A stretch of 64,000 nt of DNA from Candidatus Blautia stercorigallinarum (GCA_019112785.1 DXIQ01000063.1:50784-114783); one strand, 5' to 3'. Numbered from the stretch's first letter, positions 16,661 through 25,712 are shown. A program made the numbers and translations. Notes: a model not told the origin generated them from the sequence alone.

Positions 16661-17548
16661 ATGAAGAATAATAAAGTAAAGATCAAGATCCAGCAGATTT
16701 ATGCCGGCCTGCGTCCCTCGGAACAGAAGGTGGCGGATTATATTCTCAGCTATGAGGGAAAAGCCAGCAGGCTGCTGATGGAAACACTGGCCCTGGAGAC
16801 CGGAGTCAGCCAGCCTACAGTGATCCGTTTTGTGAAAGCGGCCGGCTTTGAAGGCTTTAAGGATTTTAAATATGCTCTGGTCCGGGAAGAGGCCAAAGAA
16901 CAGCCAGAGGATAATGAAAAAATCGGATTATATGGCTTTCCCTTATCCAAGAAAGACCGGCTGGAGGATATTCCGGGAAAAATCGTGACCACTTCTGTGG
17001 AAATGCTGGATGAAACACTGAAAAATATTTCCATGAAAGAGTATCGAAGAGCAGTGGAGGCAGTGCTGAAAGCAGAGAATATCGTGATATACAGCGTGGA
17101 AAATTCCGTATGTACTGCCAATGACCTGCTGACCAAGCTGACCTATCTGGGACTGAACTGCAGGATCTACGGTGATTATTATCTTCAGAATGTCAGTGCT
17201 GTGAACCTGACCAGGAAAGATCTGGCTATCGGGATCTCCTATTCCGGCTGCTCCCGGCATACAGTGGAAATGCTGGCCCTGGCCCGGAAGGCAGGGGCAA
17301 CCACTCTGGCTATGACAAATTTTGAGAACTCTCTGATCTCAAAATATGCAGACATTCTCCTGTGCGCCAGCAACCGCCAGTTCTTCTACGGAGATACCAT
17401 ATTTTCCAGGATCTCTCAGCTGGCCCTGGTGGATATGATCTATGCGGGAGTGCTGAACCGGGATTACGACCGCTTTGCCAGAAAATTGAATAAGACCAGT
17501 GCCATTGTTGCCAAAAGGGCTTATGGAGAAGATGAAGAAGTTTTGTAG
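16661..17548 (+). CDS. RpiR/MurR-family transcriptional regulator, likely controller of the phosphonate operon
   Basis: 295 residues from ATG 16661. The N-terminal HTH_6 domain (RPSEQKVADYILSYEGKA, TLALETGVSQPTVIRFVKAAG, FEGFKDFKYAL) is followed by a SIS sugar-phosphate-binding domain (NIVIYSVENSVCTANDLLTKL ... IGISYSGCSRHTVEMLALARKAGATTLAMT; shown in parts). The GGAG site at 16630 is some 28 nt from this ATG, so the start is uncertain; an in-frame GTG lies at 16619. It precedes the AEP operon, separated by its own terminator, and probably senses a phosphorylated intermediate. That link is inference from position. Confidence 0.85.
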   Translation: MKNNKVKIKIQQIYAGLRPSEQKVADYILSYEGKASRLLMETLALETGVSQPTVIRFVKAAGFEGFKDFKYALVREEAKEQPEDNEKIGLYGFPLSKKDRLEDIPGKIVTTSVEMLDETLKNISMKEYRRAVEAVLKAENIVIYSVENSVCTANDLLTKLTYLGLNCRIYGDYYLQNVSAVNLTRKDLAIGISYSGCSRHTVEMLALARKAGATTLAMTNFENSLISKYADILLCASNRQFFYGDTIFSRISQLALVDMIYAGVLNRDYDRFARKLNKTSAIVAKRAYGEDEEVL

Positions 17549-17571
17549 ATTTTCTACAAAACTTCTTTTTT
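17535..17571 (+). terminator. Terminator overlapping the end of the RpiR gene
   Basis: AGAAGTTTTGTAGA pairs perfectly with TCTACAAAACTTCT around TTT, followed by TTTTTTG. The left arm contains the last codons and stop of the regulator gene. Confidence 0.9.
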
Positions 17572-17602
17572 GACTTTACCCGGCCTTTACACAGACTTCA
17601 CC

Positions 17603-17641
17603 CCGGCTTGATTGAAAGCCGGATTTTTTTGTCTTTATAAT
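17603..17641 (+). promoter_or_regulatory. Promoter of the 2-aminoethylphosphonate operon, overlapping a terminator-like hairpin
   Basis: -10 TATAAT (17636-17641) and -35 TTGAAA (17612-17617) are 18 bp apart. The -35 lies in the loop/right arm of a CCGGCTT-GATTG-AAGCCGG hairpin followed by TTTTTTT (17624-17630). The hairpin can only act on transcripts arriving from upstream; as DNA it is also a dyad over the promoter, so a regulator site is possible. Confidence 0.6.
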
Positions 17642-17713
17642 ACAGACAGTCAGCGGGGCAGGAACCCCGGACACAACATGTCCGACTCCAAAAGAAAGGA
17701 GAAAAAGAAGAAA

Positions 17714-18484
17714 ATGCTGGAACTGAGACATATTAAAAAATCATATGATAACGTAACCATTCTGGAAGACATTAATCTGAAAATACAGGACGGAGAGATC
17801 GTATCTATCCTGGGACCTTCCGGATGCGGAAAAACAACTTTGCTGAATCTGGTGCTGGGACTGACCCCGGCAGATCAGGGGAAGATCCTTTTTGACGGAA
17901 AGGATATTACCAATGTGCCTATGGAAGAGAGAGGTTTCAATATCGTTTTCCAGGATTATGCCCTGTTTCCAAATTTAAACGTATACAGGAACATTACCTA
18001 CGGACTGCGGAACAAACCGGATATTTCTACAAAAGAAGAGGTGGATGAGTTTATCGAACTTCTGGGCCTGAAGGAACATTTGCATAAAAAGATCGACCAG
18101 CTTTCCGGAGGACAGAAACAGAGGGTGGCTCTGGCCAGGACCATGGTGATGAAACCTAAGATCCTTCTTCTGGACGAGCCTTTAAGCGCTCTGGACGGAG
18201 TGATCAAGGAATCCATCAAAGAGAAGATCAAAGAGATCGCCAGAGACTTCCATCTGACCACCATTATCGTTACCCATGACCCAGAGGAAGCCCTTACTTT
18301 ATCAGATAAGGTCCTGATCGTAAACCAGGGACATATTTCCCAGTACGGAGCTCCGGAGGAGATCATTACAGCTCCGTCCAATAACTTCGTAAAGGAATTT
18401 ATCCTGAATCAGCTGGAGATCAAGAGAAACAATATTTTCGCCCTGTTTCACCAGGACCTGACCAGAAATGCACAGGCGGTATAA
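17714..18484 (+). CDS. ABC transporter ATP-binding protein for 2-aminoethylphosphonate (PhnT-like)
   Basis: 256 residues with Walker A GPSGCGKTTLLN, the Q-loop VFQDYALFPN, signature LSGGQKQRVALARTM, Walker B ILLLDEPLSALD and H-loop IVTHDPEEALTLSD. The family is the Fe3+/spermidine/2-AEP importer ATPases. I chose ATG 17714 (GAAAGGAG upstream); the frame is open further back but the sequence there is leader. It is followed at once by the permease and binding protein, and then phnW and phnX, which define the substrate. It is shorter than typical PhnT (about 370) because the C-terminal TOBE domain is missing. Confidence 0.86.
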   Translation: MLELRHIKKSYDNVTILEDINLKIQDGEIVSILGPSGCGKTTLLNLVLGLTPADQGKILFDGKDITNVPMEERGFNIVFQDYALFPNLNVYRNITYGLRNKPDISTKEEVDEFIELLGLKEHLHKKIDQLSGGQKQRVALARTMVMKPKILLLDEPLSALDGVIKESIKEKIKEIARDFHLTTIIVTHDPEEALTLSDKVLIVNQGHISQYGAPEEIITAPSNNFVKEFILNQLEIKRNNIFALFHQDLTRNAQAV

Positions 18485-18488
18485 GAAG

Positions 18489-20114
18489 ATGATCAGAAAA
18501 GAAAGAGAAATCAAAATAATCTATATCCTGATCCTGGTTATATTTGCAGCCTTTCTTGCCATCCCCATTATAAGACTCCTGCTGGAGTCCTTCCTGGGAG
18601 AGGCAGGGATCGGCAACTATGTGGAAGTCCTTACAGGACGGGGATTTCTAAAGGCTCTGGGAAACAGTGTGGCGGTATCGGTTTCCAGCGCTTTGATCGC
18701 TACAACCCTGGCTTTTTTTATGGCTTATAGTATACAGTATACAAATTTACCGGGAAAATTTAAGACCGTGATCCGCACCCTGGCGGTCCTTCCCATGTTG
18801 CTTCCTACCATTACTTATGGATTCGCCATTATTTATTCCTTTGGAAAACAGGGGCTGCTGACCAGGATTTTCGGAAGACAGCTCTTTGATATCTATGGAT
18901 TTAACGGATTGCTTTTCGGCTATGTGATCTATACCCTTCCCATATCCTTTATGCTGATCCTGAATACCATGGGATTCATTGACAAAAAGTTTATGATCGT
19001 TTCCAGAGTTATGGGAGACAGACCGGTGCAGACCTTCTGGCAGACCATTATCCGTCCTCTTCTGGGAACCCTGGCTGCCTCTATGGTACAGTGCTTTTTC
19101 CTCTGCTTTACCGATTATGGTATTCCGGCTTCTGTAGGAGGTGAGTATGAGGTAGTGGCTACAGTGCTCTACAACGAAATGCTGGGAAGTATCCCCAATT
19201 TTAACCGGGGAGCAGTCGTGGCAATGATGATGCTGATCCCCTCAGTGGTGAGCATTGTCCTGCTGAAATATCTGGAACGGTATAACGTAAGATACACCAG
19301 GATCTCCCGGATCGAGATGAAGAAAAATCCTGTAAGAGACGGGATCTGCGGTATAGGATCTGCTTTTATCCTGCTGTGTATTCTGGCGGTCTTCGCGGTG
19401 ATCTTTGTAGTGCCTCTGGTAAAAGAGTGGCCTTACCAGACCAGTTTTACCCTGGAACATGTTCAGGCGGTACTAAATGACCAGAGCCTTTTCGGTGTGT
19501 ATCAGAATTCTATTTTTGTGGCTTTCTTTACAGCTGTTCTGGGTCTGCTGATCACCTACGGCGCAGCACTGGCTACAGCCAGAAGTGGCTTAAACGGTAA
19601 GCTGAAAGGGGTTATTGACGCTATCGCCTTAGTAACGAACACCATCCCGGGAATGGTTATCGGTATTGCTTTTATGTTTATCTTTTCAGGCACGGCTTTG
19701 CAGAATACATTCCTCCTTATCATTTTGTGTAATGTGGTACATTTCTTTTCCACCCCTTACCTGATGATGAGAAACTCTCTGTCTAAGCTGAACAGTTCCT
19801 GGGAGACTACAGCGTCCTTAATGGGAGATACCTGGATCAAAACTATTGTCCGGATCGTTACACCGAATATGACCTCCACTATTTTAGAGGTTTTCAGCTA
19901 TTACTTTGTAAACGCTATGGTAACTGTCAGCGCTGTGATCTTTATCGCGGGAGCAAGGACCATGGTCATCACCACCAAGATCAAGGAACTTCAGTATTAC
20001 ACTAAATTTAACGAAGTCTTTGTACTGTCCCTGTTTATCCTGGGAACGAACCTGATCGTGAAAGGGATACTGGGATGTTTGATAAGAAGAAAAGAAGGAA
20101 AAAAGGAGAAATAA
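18489..20114 (+). CDS. ABC permease with two fused transmembrane domains (PhnU-PhnV-like)
   Basis: 541 residues, about twelve helices, with two copies of the binding-protein-dependent permease module. The first EAA-like loop is around SRVMGDRPVQTFWQTIIRPLL; the second is around TASLMGDTWIKTIVRIVTP. The two halves correspond to the separate PhnU and PhnV of proteobacteria or to FbpB/ThiP-type fused permeases. ATG 18489 follows the ATPase stop by 4 bp with AGGCGG upstream; an in-frame ATG at 18468 would overlap the ATPase. It moves the phosphonate through the membrane. Confidence 0.87.
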   Translation: MIRKEREIKIIYILILVIFAAFLAIPIIRLLLESFLGEAGIGNYVEVLTGRGFLKALGNSVAVSVSSALIATTLAFFMAYSIQYTNLPGKFKTVIRTLAVLPMLLPTITYGFAIIYSFGKQGLLTRIFGRQLFDIYGFNGLLFGYVIYTLPISFMLILNTMGFIDKKFMIVSRVMGDRPVQTFWQTIIRPLLGTLAASMVQCFFLCFTDYGIPASVGGEYEVVATVLYNEMLGSIPNFNRGAVVAMMMLIPSVVSIVLLKYLERYNVRYTRISRIEMKKNPVRDGICGIGSAFILLCILAVFAVIFVVPLVKEWPYQTSFTLEHVQAVLNDQSLFGVYQNSIFVAFFTAVLGLLITYGAALATARSGLNGKLKGVIDAIALVTNTIPGMVIGIAFMFIFSGTALQNTFLLIILCNVVHFFSTPYLMMRNSLSKLNSSWETTASLMGDTWIKTIVRIVTPNMTSTILEVFSYYFVNAMVTVSAVIFIAGARTMVITTKIKELQYYTKFNEVFVLSLFILGTNLIVKGILGCLIRRKEGKKEK

Positions 20115-20117
20115 CAC

Positions 20118-21125
20118 ATGAAAGCGAAAAAAGTATCAGTGATCCTTATGACAGCGGCGATTTTGGCAGGAACTCTTTCTATGGCCGGCTGCGGCACCGG
20201 CGGCGGTTCCGGCTCTTCCGGAGAGGAAGTGGTCATCTATTCCAACGCTGACGACGAGGCGGTAGAAGCCATGAAAAAGACTTTAGACGAAAACGGCTAT
20301 GAGGGGAAATATCTTTTTCAGACTTTCGGAACCTCTGAGCTGGGAGGAAAAGTTATGGCAGAGGGAACCAATATTGAGGCGGATATGCTTACTTTAAGCA
20401 CCTTCTATATTGACGCGGCCCAGGAGGAGCAGAATATGTTCCAGCCCCTGGATTTTGACTATACCCTTTTAAACGCCGCCGATCAGAAAGATTACTGCGC
20501 CCCTATCACTTCCCAGGAGGGAACCATCATTGTGAATACGGAGGTCATGAAAGAAAACAATCTGGATATGCCAGCTTCTTTAAAGGATCTGACCAAGCCG
20601 GAATACAAAGATCTGATCTCTGTGACGGATATTAAAAGTTCTTCTACTGCATGGCTGTTGATCCAGGCTCTTGTCAGCGAATATGGAGATGAGGGAGCGA
20701 AAGAAGTCCTCTCCGGTATCTACGAAAACGCAGGACCTCATATTGAATCCTCCGGCTCCGCCCCGTTAAAGAAAGTCCGGGCAGGAGAAGTAGCCGCAGG
20801 TTTTGGCCTCCGCCAGCAGGCAGTGGCAGATAAGGCAGAAGGGCTTCCGGTAGATTTCGCAGATCCTACGGAAGGAAACTTTTCCCTGACAGAATCTCTG
20901 GCTGTTGTGGACAAAGGAGAAGATACTAACCCTCTGGCTCAGGAGATGGCAGAATGTATTATTACCAAAGGAAGGACAGAACTTCAGAAGTATTATCCAA
21001 ACGCCATCTATGAAGGGGAAACTACAGATGAAGCTAACAGTTCCGCTTACCCCAAGACTTTCCCGGAACCTCTTACTTTAGACCTTCTGGAGAAACATCA
21101 GGAACTGTCTGAAAGCTGTAAATAA
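20118..21125 (+). CDS. Substrate-binding lipoprotein for 2-aminoethylphosphonate (PhnS-like)
   Basis: 335 residues with a lipoprotein signal (KKVSVILMTAAILAGTLSMAG then Cys at the lipobox MAGC), a GGGSGSSG linker and then EEVVIYSNADDEAVEAMKKT, which is typical of the iron/AEP-binding family (type 2 periplasmic fold). TSQEGTIIVNTEVM and AGFGLRQQAV are further family segments. The cysteine predicts lipid anchoring on the outer face of the membrane. It starts 3 bp after the permease stop. AEP specificity comes from the adjacent phnW/phnX, not from the sequence alone. Confidence 0.86.
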   Translation: MKAKKVSVILMTAAILAGTLSMAGCGTGGGSGSSGEEVVIYSNADDEAVEAMKKTLDENGYEGKYLFQTFGTSELGGKVMAEGTNIEADMLTLSTFYIDAAQEEQNMFQPLDFDYTLLNAADQKDYCAPITSQEGTIIVNTEVMKENNLDMPASLKDLTKPEYKDLISVTDIKSSSTAWLLIQALVSEYGDEGAKEVLSGIYENAGPHIESSGSAPLKKVRAGEVAAGFGLRQQAVADKAEGLPVDFADPTEGNFSLTESLAVVDKGEDTNPLAQEMAECIITKGRTELQKYYPNAIYEGETTDEANSSAYPKTFPEPLTLDLLEKHQELSESCK

Positions 21126-21154
21126 GAAAAATGTGATAAAAGGAGAATAGAAAA

Positions 21155-22246
21155 ATGCCAAATTATAAACTGCTTACACCGGGTCCTCTGACCACTACAG
21201 ACACGGTAAAAAAAGAAATGCTTTTCGACCATTGCACCTGGGATGATGATTATAAAAAGATCACCCTTTCCATAAGGGAGAAGCTGCTGAAACTGGCTCA
21301 TGTAAACGAGCCTGAATATACTGTGGTCCTTATGCAGGGCAGCGGGACTTTCGGGGTGGAGTCTGTACTGACCAGCGTCATCGGAGAGGAGGATACTCTT
21401 CTGATCGCGGCAAACGGAGCCTATGGAGAGAGAATGGGAGACATTGCCCGGCACGCCGAGATCCATTACCTGATGTATGAGGAAGACTACAACAAAATCC
21501 CTTCTGCGGAAAAGATCGGAGAGATCCTGGAAGACCATCCGGAGATCACTCATGTTTCCATGGTACACAGTGAGACCACTTCCGGGATTTTAAATGATAT
21601 TGCTTCTGTAGCTAAGGTGGTCAAGGGTGCGGGAAAGACTTTTATCGTAGACGCTATGTCCAGCTTCGGTGGGGTGGATATCCCGGTGGGGGATCTGGGG
21701 ATCGACTTTATCATCAGCAGCGCCAATAAATGTATCCAAGGCGTGCCCGGATTTTCCTTTATCATCTGCAACACAGAAAAGCTTATGGAAAGTAAAGGAA
21801 AAGCCAGAAGCCTGTCACTGGATCTCTATGACCAGTGGGAGACTATGAATAAAGACGGCAAGTGGAGATTTACTTCCCCTACTCATGTGGTTCTGGCTTT
21901 TGCCCAGGCCTTAAAGGAAATGGAAGAAGAAGGGGGGATTCCTGCCAGAGCAAAACGCTACGAGGAAAACAACCGGCTGCTGATCCGGAAAATGGGAGAG
22001 CTGGGTATCCATCCTTATATCGGCAGCGAACACCAGGGACCGATCATCACCACCTTCCTGTATCCGGAACACCACAATTTTTCTTTCCAGGAAATGTACC
22101 AGTATATCAAGGATAGAGGCTATGCCATCTATCCGGGAAAAGTAACCGACGCAGACACCTTCCGTATCGGAAATATCGGAGAGATCTATAAAGAAGATAT
22201 TGAAAAACTCTGCAGTATCATCAGAGAATTTTTGGAGGAGAGATAA
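21155..22246 (+). CDS. phnW: 2-aminoethylphosphonate--pyruvate transaminase
   Basis: 363 residues, the length of known PhnW. It converts AEP plus pyruvate to phosphonoacetaldehyde plus alanine using PLP. The opening LLTPGPLTTTDTVKKEM, the PLP-binding FIVDAMSSFGG (Asp166) and the Schiff-base lysine in SSANKCIQGVPGF (Lys192) are all present, as is HQGPIITTF near the end. AAAAGGAG precedes the ATG. It sits between the binding protein and phnX, which uses its product. Confidence 0.93.
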   Translation: MPNYKLLTPGPLTTTDTVKKEMLFDHCTWDDDYKKITLSIREKLLKLAHVNEPEYTVVLMQGSGTFGVESVLTSVIGEEDTLLIAANGAYGERMGDIARHAEIHYLMYEEDYNKIPSAEKIGEILEDHPEITHVSMVHSETTSGILNDIASVAKVVKGAGKTFIVDAMSSFGGVDIPVGDLGIDFIISSANKCIQGVPGFSFIICNTEKLMESKGKARSLSLDLYDQWETMNKDGKWRFTSPTHVVLAFAQALKEMEEEGGIPARAKRYEENNRLLIRKMGELGIHPYIGSEHQGPIITTFLYPEHHNFSFQEMYQYIKDRGYAIYPGKVTDADTFRIGNIGEIYKEDIEKLCSIIREFLEER

Positions 22247-22250
22247 AACT

Positions 22251-23018
22251 ATGAGATTTGACGGAATTATTTTTGACTGGGCGGGAACTACTGTAGATTA
22301 CGGCTGCTTTGCCCCGGTAAAAGCCTTTATTGAAGCCTTTGAACATTATGGGATCACCCCTACTCTGGAAGAAGTGAGAAAGCCTATGGGTATGCTGAAG
22401 ATCGATCATGTAAGGACTATGCTGTCCATGGAGCGGATCTCCCGGCTGTGGGAGGAAAAACAGGGGCAAAAATGGACGGAAGAAGATGTCCGGAAGGTCT
22501 ATGAACTCAGCGAAAGCAAGATCCTGGAAATCGTGGAAAATTATGGAGAGCCGAAACCTTACGTGGTAGAAACCGTAGAGAAGCTGCGGAAAATGGGATT
22601 GAAGATCGGCTCTACCACAGGATATACCGATGAGATGATGGCTCTGGTAGTGCCAAAGGCCGCTCAGATGGGCTATTCCCCAGACTGCTGGTTCAGCCCG
22701 GACTCTACCAATAAAAAGGGCAGACCCTATCCCTACATGATTTTCCGGAACATGGAAAAGCTGGAGTTAAAGGATGTATCCAGGGTCATGAAAGTGGGAG
22801 ATACAGTCTCTGACATTCTGGAAGGGAAAAATGCAGGACTGGTAACTGTAGGGGTCCTGGAGGGAAGCTCTGTAATGGGACTGACCCGGGAAGAGTACGA
22901 AGCTCTGACAGAAGAAGAAAGGGAAGCCGCGGATAAAAAAGCAGAGAAGACATACCTGGATGCTGGTGCAGACTACGTGGTGAGAGATGTGCGGGGGATC
23001 CTGGATCTGTTAGAGTGA
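22251..23018 (+). CDS. phnX: Phosphonoacetaldehyde hydrolase (phosphonatase)
   Basis: 255 residues, a HAD-superfamily enzyme that cleaves the C-P bond of phosphonoacetaldehyde to acetaldehyde and phosphate. The nucleophile motif is FDWAGTTVD (Asp9), the Schiff-base lysine that marks phosphonatases is in MGMLKIDH (Lys50), and STTGYT and VGDTVSDI give the other HAD motifs. AGGAGAG is just before the ATG, 4 bp after phnW. With phnW it completes the pathway that gives the cell N and P from AEP. Active-site residues are intact. Confidence 0.94.
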   Translation: MRFDGIIFDWAGTTVDYGCFAPVKAFIEAFEHYGITPTLEEVRKPMGMLKIDHVRTMLSMERISRLWEEKQGQKWTEEDVRKVYELSESKILEIVENYGEPKPYVVETVEKLRKMGLKIGSTTGYTDEMMALVVPKAAQMGYSPDCWFSPDSTNKKGRPYPYMIFRNMEKLELKDVSRVMKVGDTVSDILEGKNAGLVTVGVLEGSSVMGLTREEYEALTEEEREAADKKAEKTYLDAGADYVVRDVRGILDLLE

Positions 23019-23074
23019 TCCGGAACTTGGAAAATCTGCCCTGCCAACAAATTGTACGAAAACAAAGAAAAATA

Positions 23075-23140
23075 ATTCTTGCAGTCCTGTCTGGAAATCT
23101 TTATGATAAAGTTATGACTGTAAAGGAGGACTGCAAGAAT
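23075..23140 (+). promoter_or_regulatory. Promoter of the GH3 gene framed by a perfect 14-bp inverted repeat
   Basis: -35 TTGCAG (23079-23084), 17 bp, -10 TATGAT (23102-23107). The -35 lies in ATTCTTGCAGTCCT (23075-23088); its exact reverse complement AGGACTGCAAGAAT lies at 23127-23140, just before the start codon and overlapping the ribosome binding site. Transcription starts after the left arm, so the pair is more likely an operator than an RNA hairpin. Confidence 0.65.
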
Positions 23141-23141
23141 C

Positions 23142-25382
23142 ATGAAAGAAAAAGCAAGCAGCAGAATTCATTATTATGAAAATTCCCAGGGACCGGTGAT
23201 CGGGACCTGCAGCGATAAGGTGATCCGGGAGGATGGCCTTTATTTTCGTGATATTAACGGAGACGGGAAATTAAACACCTATAAAGACTGGAGAAAATCT
23301 CCGGAAGAGAGAGCCAGGGCTTTAGCCGAGGATCTGTCTGCGGAAGAGAAGATCGGCCTTCTTTTCCTGAATTCCTGGAAAATGGGTATGGAACAGGAGG
23401 ACAAGGACTTTGTTGATGAGACAGGGCTTTTGGATGAAAAGCCTGTGGAGAAAGGTTCTTCTATTTTTGCCACCAGCTCCACAGTAGGGACTACAGAAAC
23501 TATTAAAGACTGGAAGGTACGTACTTTTATCCTCCGGAGCAATCCAAAACCGGATGAACTGGCAGACTGGATCAATGAGATGAACAGCCTGGCTGAGGAA
23601 GGGGAACATTTTATCCCGGTGATGGTAGTATCTAATTCCAGAAATGAAAATGGAGAAGTAGTCTTCGGTATGAACGACGCTTCCGGCGTTTTTGCCGCCT
23701 GGCCGGGAACCATGGGGATCGCTGCTGCGGTAAAGGGAGACGGGATCCATATTATTGATGACTTTGCAGACTGTATCCGGAGAGAGTGGGACGCAGTAGG
23801 CATGAAGAAAGGATATATGTATATGGCAGACTGTGCCACAGATCCCAGATGGCAGAGAACCTACGGTACTTTTGGAGAAGATCCAAAACTGATCAAAGAA
23901 ATTTTTGAACATCTGATTCCGGGAGTACAGGGAAGCCAGGAGGGACTGACTCCGGATGGAGTGGCCATGACTGTGAAGCATTTCCCGGGAGGAAGCGCCA
24001 GAGAGAACGGCTTTGACCCTCATTACCGCCAGGGACAGTGGAATGTCTATCAGACCAAAAACAGCCTGGAGACTTATCATATCCCGCCTTTTGAGGCTGC
24101 TATCGAGAAGAATGCTTCTTCGATCATGCCTTACTATGCAAAGCCCTCCAGAGAGAAGAGCGCAGACCAGTATGACCTGCAGGGAAATCCTATTGAGTGG
24201 AAGCCGGTAGGGTTTGCCTTTAACGATTACTTTATCCAGGAACTTCTGAAAAAACAGATGGGCTTTAAAGGCTATATTAACAGTGATTCCGGGATCGTCC
24301 AGAATATGGCCTGGGGCGTGGAGGAACTGGAAGTCTGCGAGAGAGTGGCTCTGGCTGTTCACGCCGGAGTAGATATCATCAGCGGATCCTATGATATCGA
24401 GGCTGCAAAGGAAGCTTACCGGAGAGGAAAAGAAGGCTATTATACCACCCAGGGACACAAGGTGCCGGAGGGGTATACCGTGGAACAGGTGACTCTTTCT
24501 GACCAGGCTCTGACCCAGGCGGCAGCTCATACTCTGAGAGAAAAATTTGAGCTGGGACTTTTTGAAAATCCATACAGAGATCCCCGGAAAGCTGTGGAAG
24601 TGGTAGCTACAAAGAAAGACTGGGAAAATGCCGCAGATGTCCACAGAAAATCTGTAGTTCTCCTGAAAAACCAGGGAACACTGCCTCTTACAGAGGAGAA
24701 GACAGAAGGTAAAAAAGTATATGCCCAGTGCTTCAACAAAAAAGAAGAGGATGGGGTAAAAGCCACAGAAGAACTGAAAAAAATGCTGGAAAAAGAGAAA
24801 AGGATCACCCTTACAGATAAGCCGGAGGAGGCAGATTATGCACTGCTGTTCCTGACCCCGAGCTCAGGTGAATACTTTAACGCTACCCCCGGATATCTGG
24901 AACTGGAGATCTGCGACGGAAAAGAAGTCTGTGATGTAGACGAGGAAGGAAGACCTGCGAAAACTACTCACACAGAGACCACACTTTCCGGCGCGAAAAA
25001 AATCTCTGAGATCGCAAAAACCGTCCATGACAGAGGGAGAAAAGTCATTGCCAATATTAACTTTACCCTGGCCTGGGAAGTAGGTACAGTGGAGCCTTAT
25101 GCAGACGGTCTGCTGGCAGGTTTTGACACATATCCATGGGCTGTGCTGGATGTGATCTTCGGCAGATTCTCTCCTGTAGGAAAGATGCCTATCACCCTTC
25201 CAAAGGATGATTCTGTCCTTAAGGTAAGCCCGGAAGGCGTATGTATTTCTCCTAATGATGTGCCCGGCTATGACAAGGACAAATATATGCCTGAGAAGAT
25301 GAAAGACGAAAACGGAAAAGCATATGCTTATCGGGACAGCGCGGGAAATTACTACGAGCTGAACTTCGGACTGCAGTATTAA
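23142..25382 (+). CDS. Glycoside hydrolase family 3 enzyme (beta-glucosidase type)
   Basis: 746 residues without signal peptide, so cytoplasmic. The N-terminal barrel carries TVKHFPGG, and the catalytic nucleophile aspartate is in GFKGYINSDSG. The C-terminal alpha/beta domain (KSVVLLKNQGTLPL, then FTLAWEVGTVEPYADGLLAGFDTYPWAVLDVIFGRFSPVGKMPITLP in segments) is usual for GH3. An unusual opening, YFRDINGDGKLNTYKDW, resembles a dockerin/EF-hand calcium loop. It hydrolyses a beta-glycoside brought into the cell. The exact sugar is not predictable. It stands alone, with its own promoter and a paired operator-like repeat. Confidence 0.9.
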   Translation: MKEKASSRIHYYENSQGPVIGTCSDKVIREDGLYFRDINGDGKLNTYKDWRKSPEERARALAEDLSAEEKIGLLFLNSWKMGMEQEDKDFVDETGLLDEKPVEKGSSIFATSSTVGTTETIKDWKVRTFILRSNPKPDELADWINEMNSLAEEGEHFIPVMVVSNSRNENGEVVFGMNDASGVFAAWPGTMGIAAAVKGDGIHIIDDFADCIRREWDAVGMKKGYMYMADCATDPRWQRTYGTFGEDPKLIKEIFEHLIPGVQGSQEGLTPDGVAMTVKHFPGGSARENGFDPHYRQGQWNVYQTKNSLETYHIPPFEAAIEKNASSIMPYYAKPSREKSADQYDLQGNPIEWKPVGFAFNDYFIQELLKKQMGFKGYINSDSGIVQNMAWGVEELEVCERVALAVHAGVDIISGSYDIEAAKEAYRRGKEGYYTTQGHKVPEGYTVEQVTLSDQALTQAAAHTLREKFELGLFENPYRDPRKAVEVVATKKDWENAADVHRKSVVLLKNQGTLPLTEEKTEGKKVYAQCFNKKEEDGVKATEELKKMLEKEKRITLTDKPEEADYALLFLTPSSGEYFNATPGYLELEICDGKEVCDVDEEGRPAKTTHTETTLSGAKKISEIAKTVHDRGRKVIANINFTLAWEVGTVEPYADGLLAGFDTYPWAVLDVIFGRFSPVGKMPITLPKDDSVLKVSPEGVCISPNDVPGYDKDKYMPEKMKDENGKAYAYRDSAGNYYELNFGLQY

Positions 25383-25396
25383 AATGAAAATGACTA

Positions 25397-25425
25397 TTGA
25401 CAAAATCCTGTTCAGGGCATAAAAT
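25397..25425 (+). promoter_or_regulatory. Promoter of the trpXYZ T-box transcript
   Basis: Perfect -35 TTGACA (25397-25402), 17-bp spacer, -10 TAAAAT (25420-25425), placed about 50 bp before the first conserved T-box element. Confidence 0.85.
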
Positions 25426-25440
25426 AATACCAGCAAAAGC

Positions 25441-25712
25441 AAAACCGTTGAGAAAGAGGAGTAAGCTTTAAAAGAAATCTCAGAGAGCGGCAGATGGTGG
25501 GATTGCCGTATGGATTTTATTGCTGAATGGACTTTCGAGGGCAGCCCGAAATGAAAAGAGTAGGCGTTGCCGGGAACCGAACCCGTTATCAATCAGGAGC
25601 GTATGTCAGTACGTGAGAAAGTGGGCGAACTGCCAAATTGAGTGGTACCGCGATAATAAAGAATTTTATTACCGTCTCAAGTTATGAAAGATAACTTGAG
25701 GCGGTTTTTTTG
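25441..25712 (+). promoter_or_regulatory. Tryptophan T-box leader with terminator
   Basis: Stem I shows the conserved CAGAGAGCGGCAGATGGTG and, in the specifier loop, CTGAATGGACTTTCGAG, which fits GAA-NNN-AC(C/T)T; the specifier codon is TGG (25528-25530), tryptophan. The antiterminator T-box is GAGTGGTACCGCG (25640-25652), which pairs with the uncharged tRNA CCA end. The terminator is a 15-bp stem ACCGTCTCAAGTTAT / ATAACTTGAGGCGGT (one G-U) followed by TTTTTTT. Uncharged tRNA-Trp should allow read-through into trpXYZ. Confidence 0.95.

Noticed and set aside
23322..24644. 440-codon minus-strand frame opposite the GH3 gene
   Set aside because: The plus strand has complete GH3 motifs; the antisense product matches no family and has no ribosome binding site.
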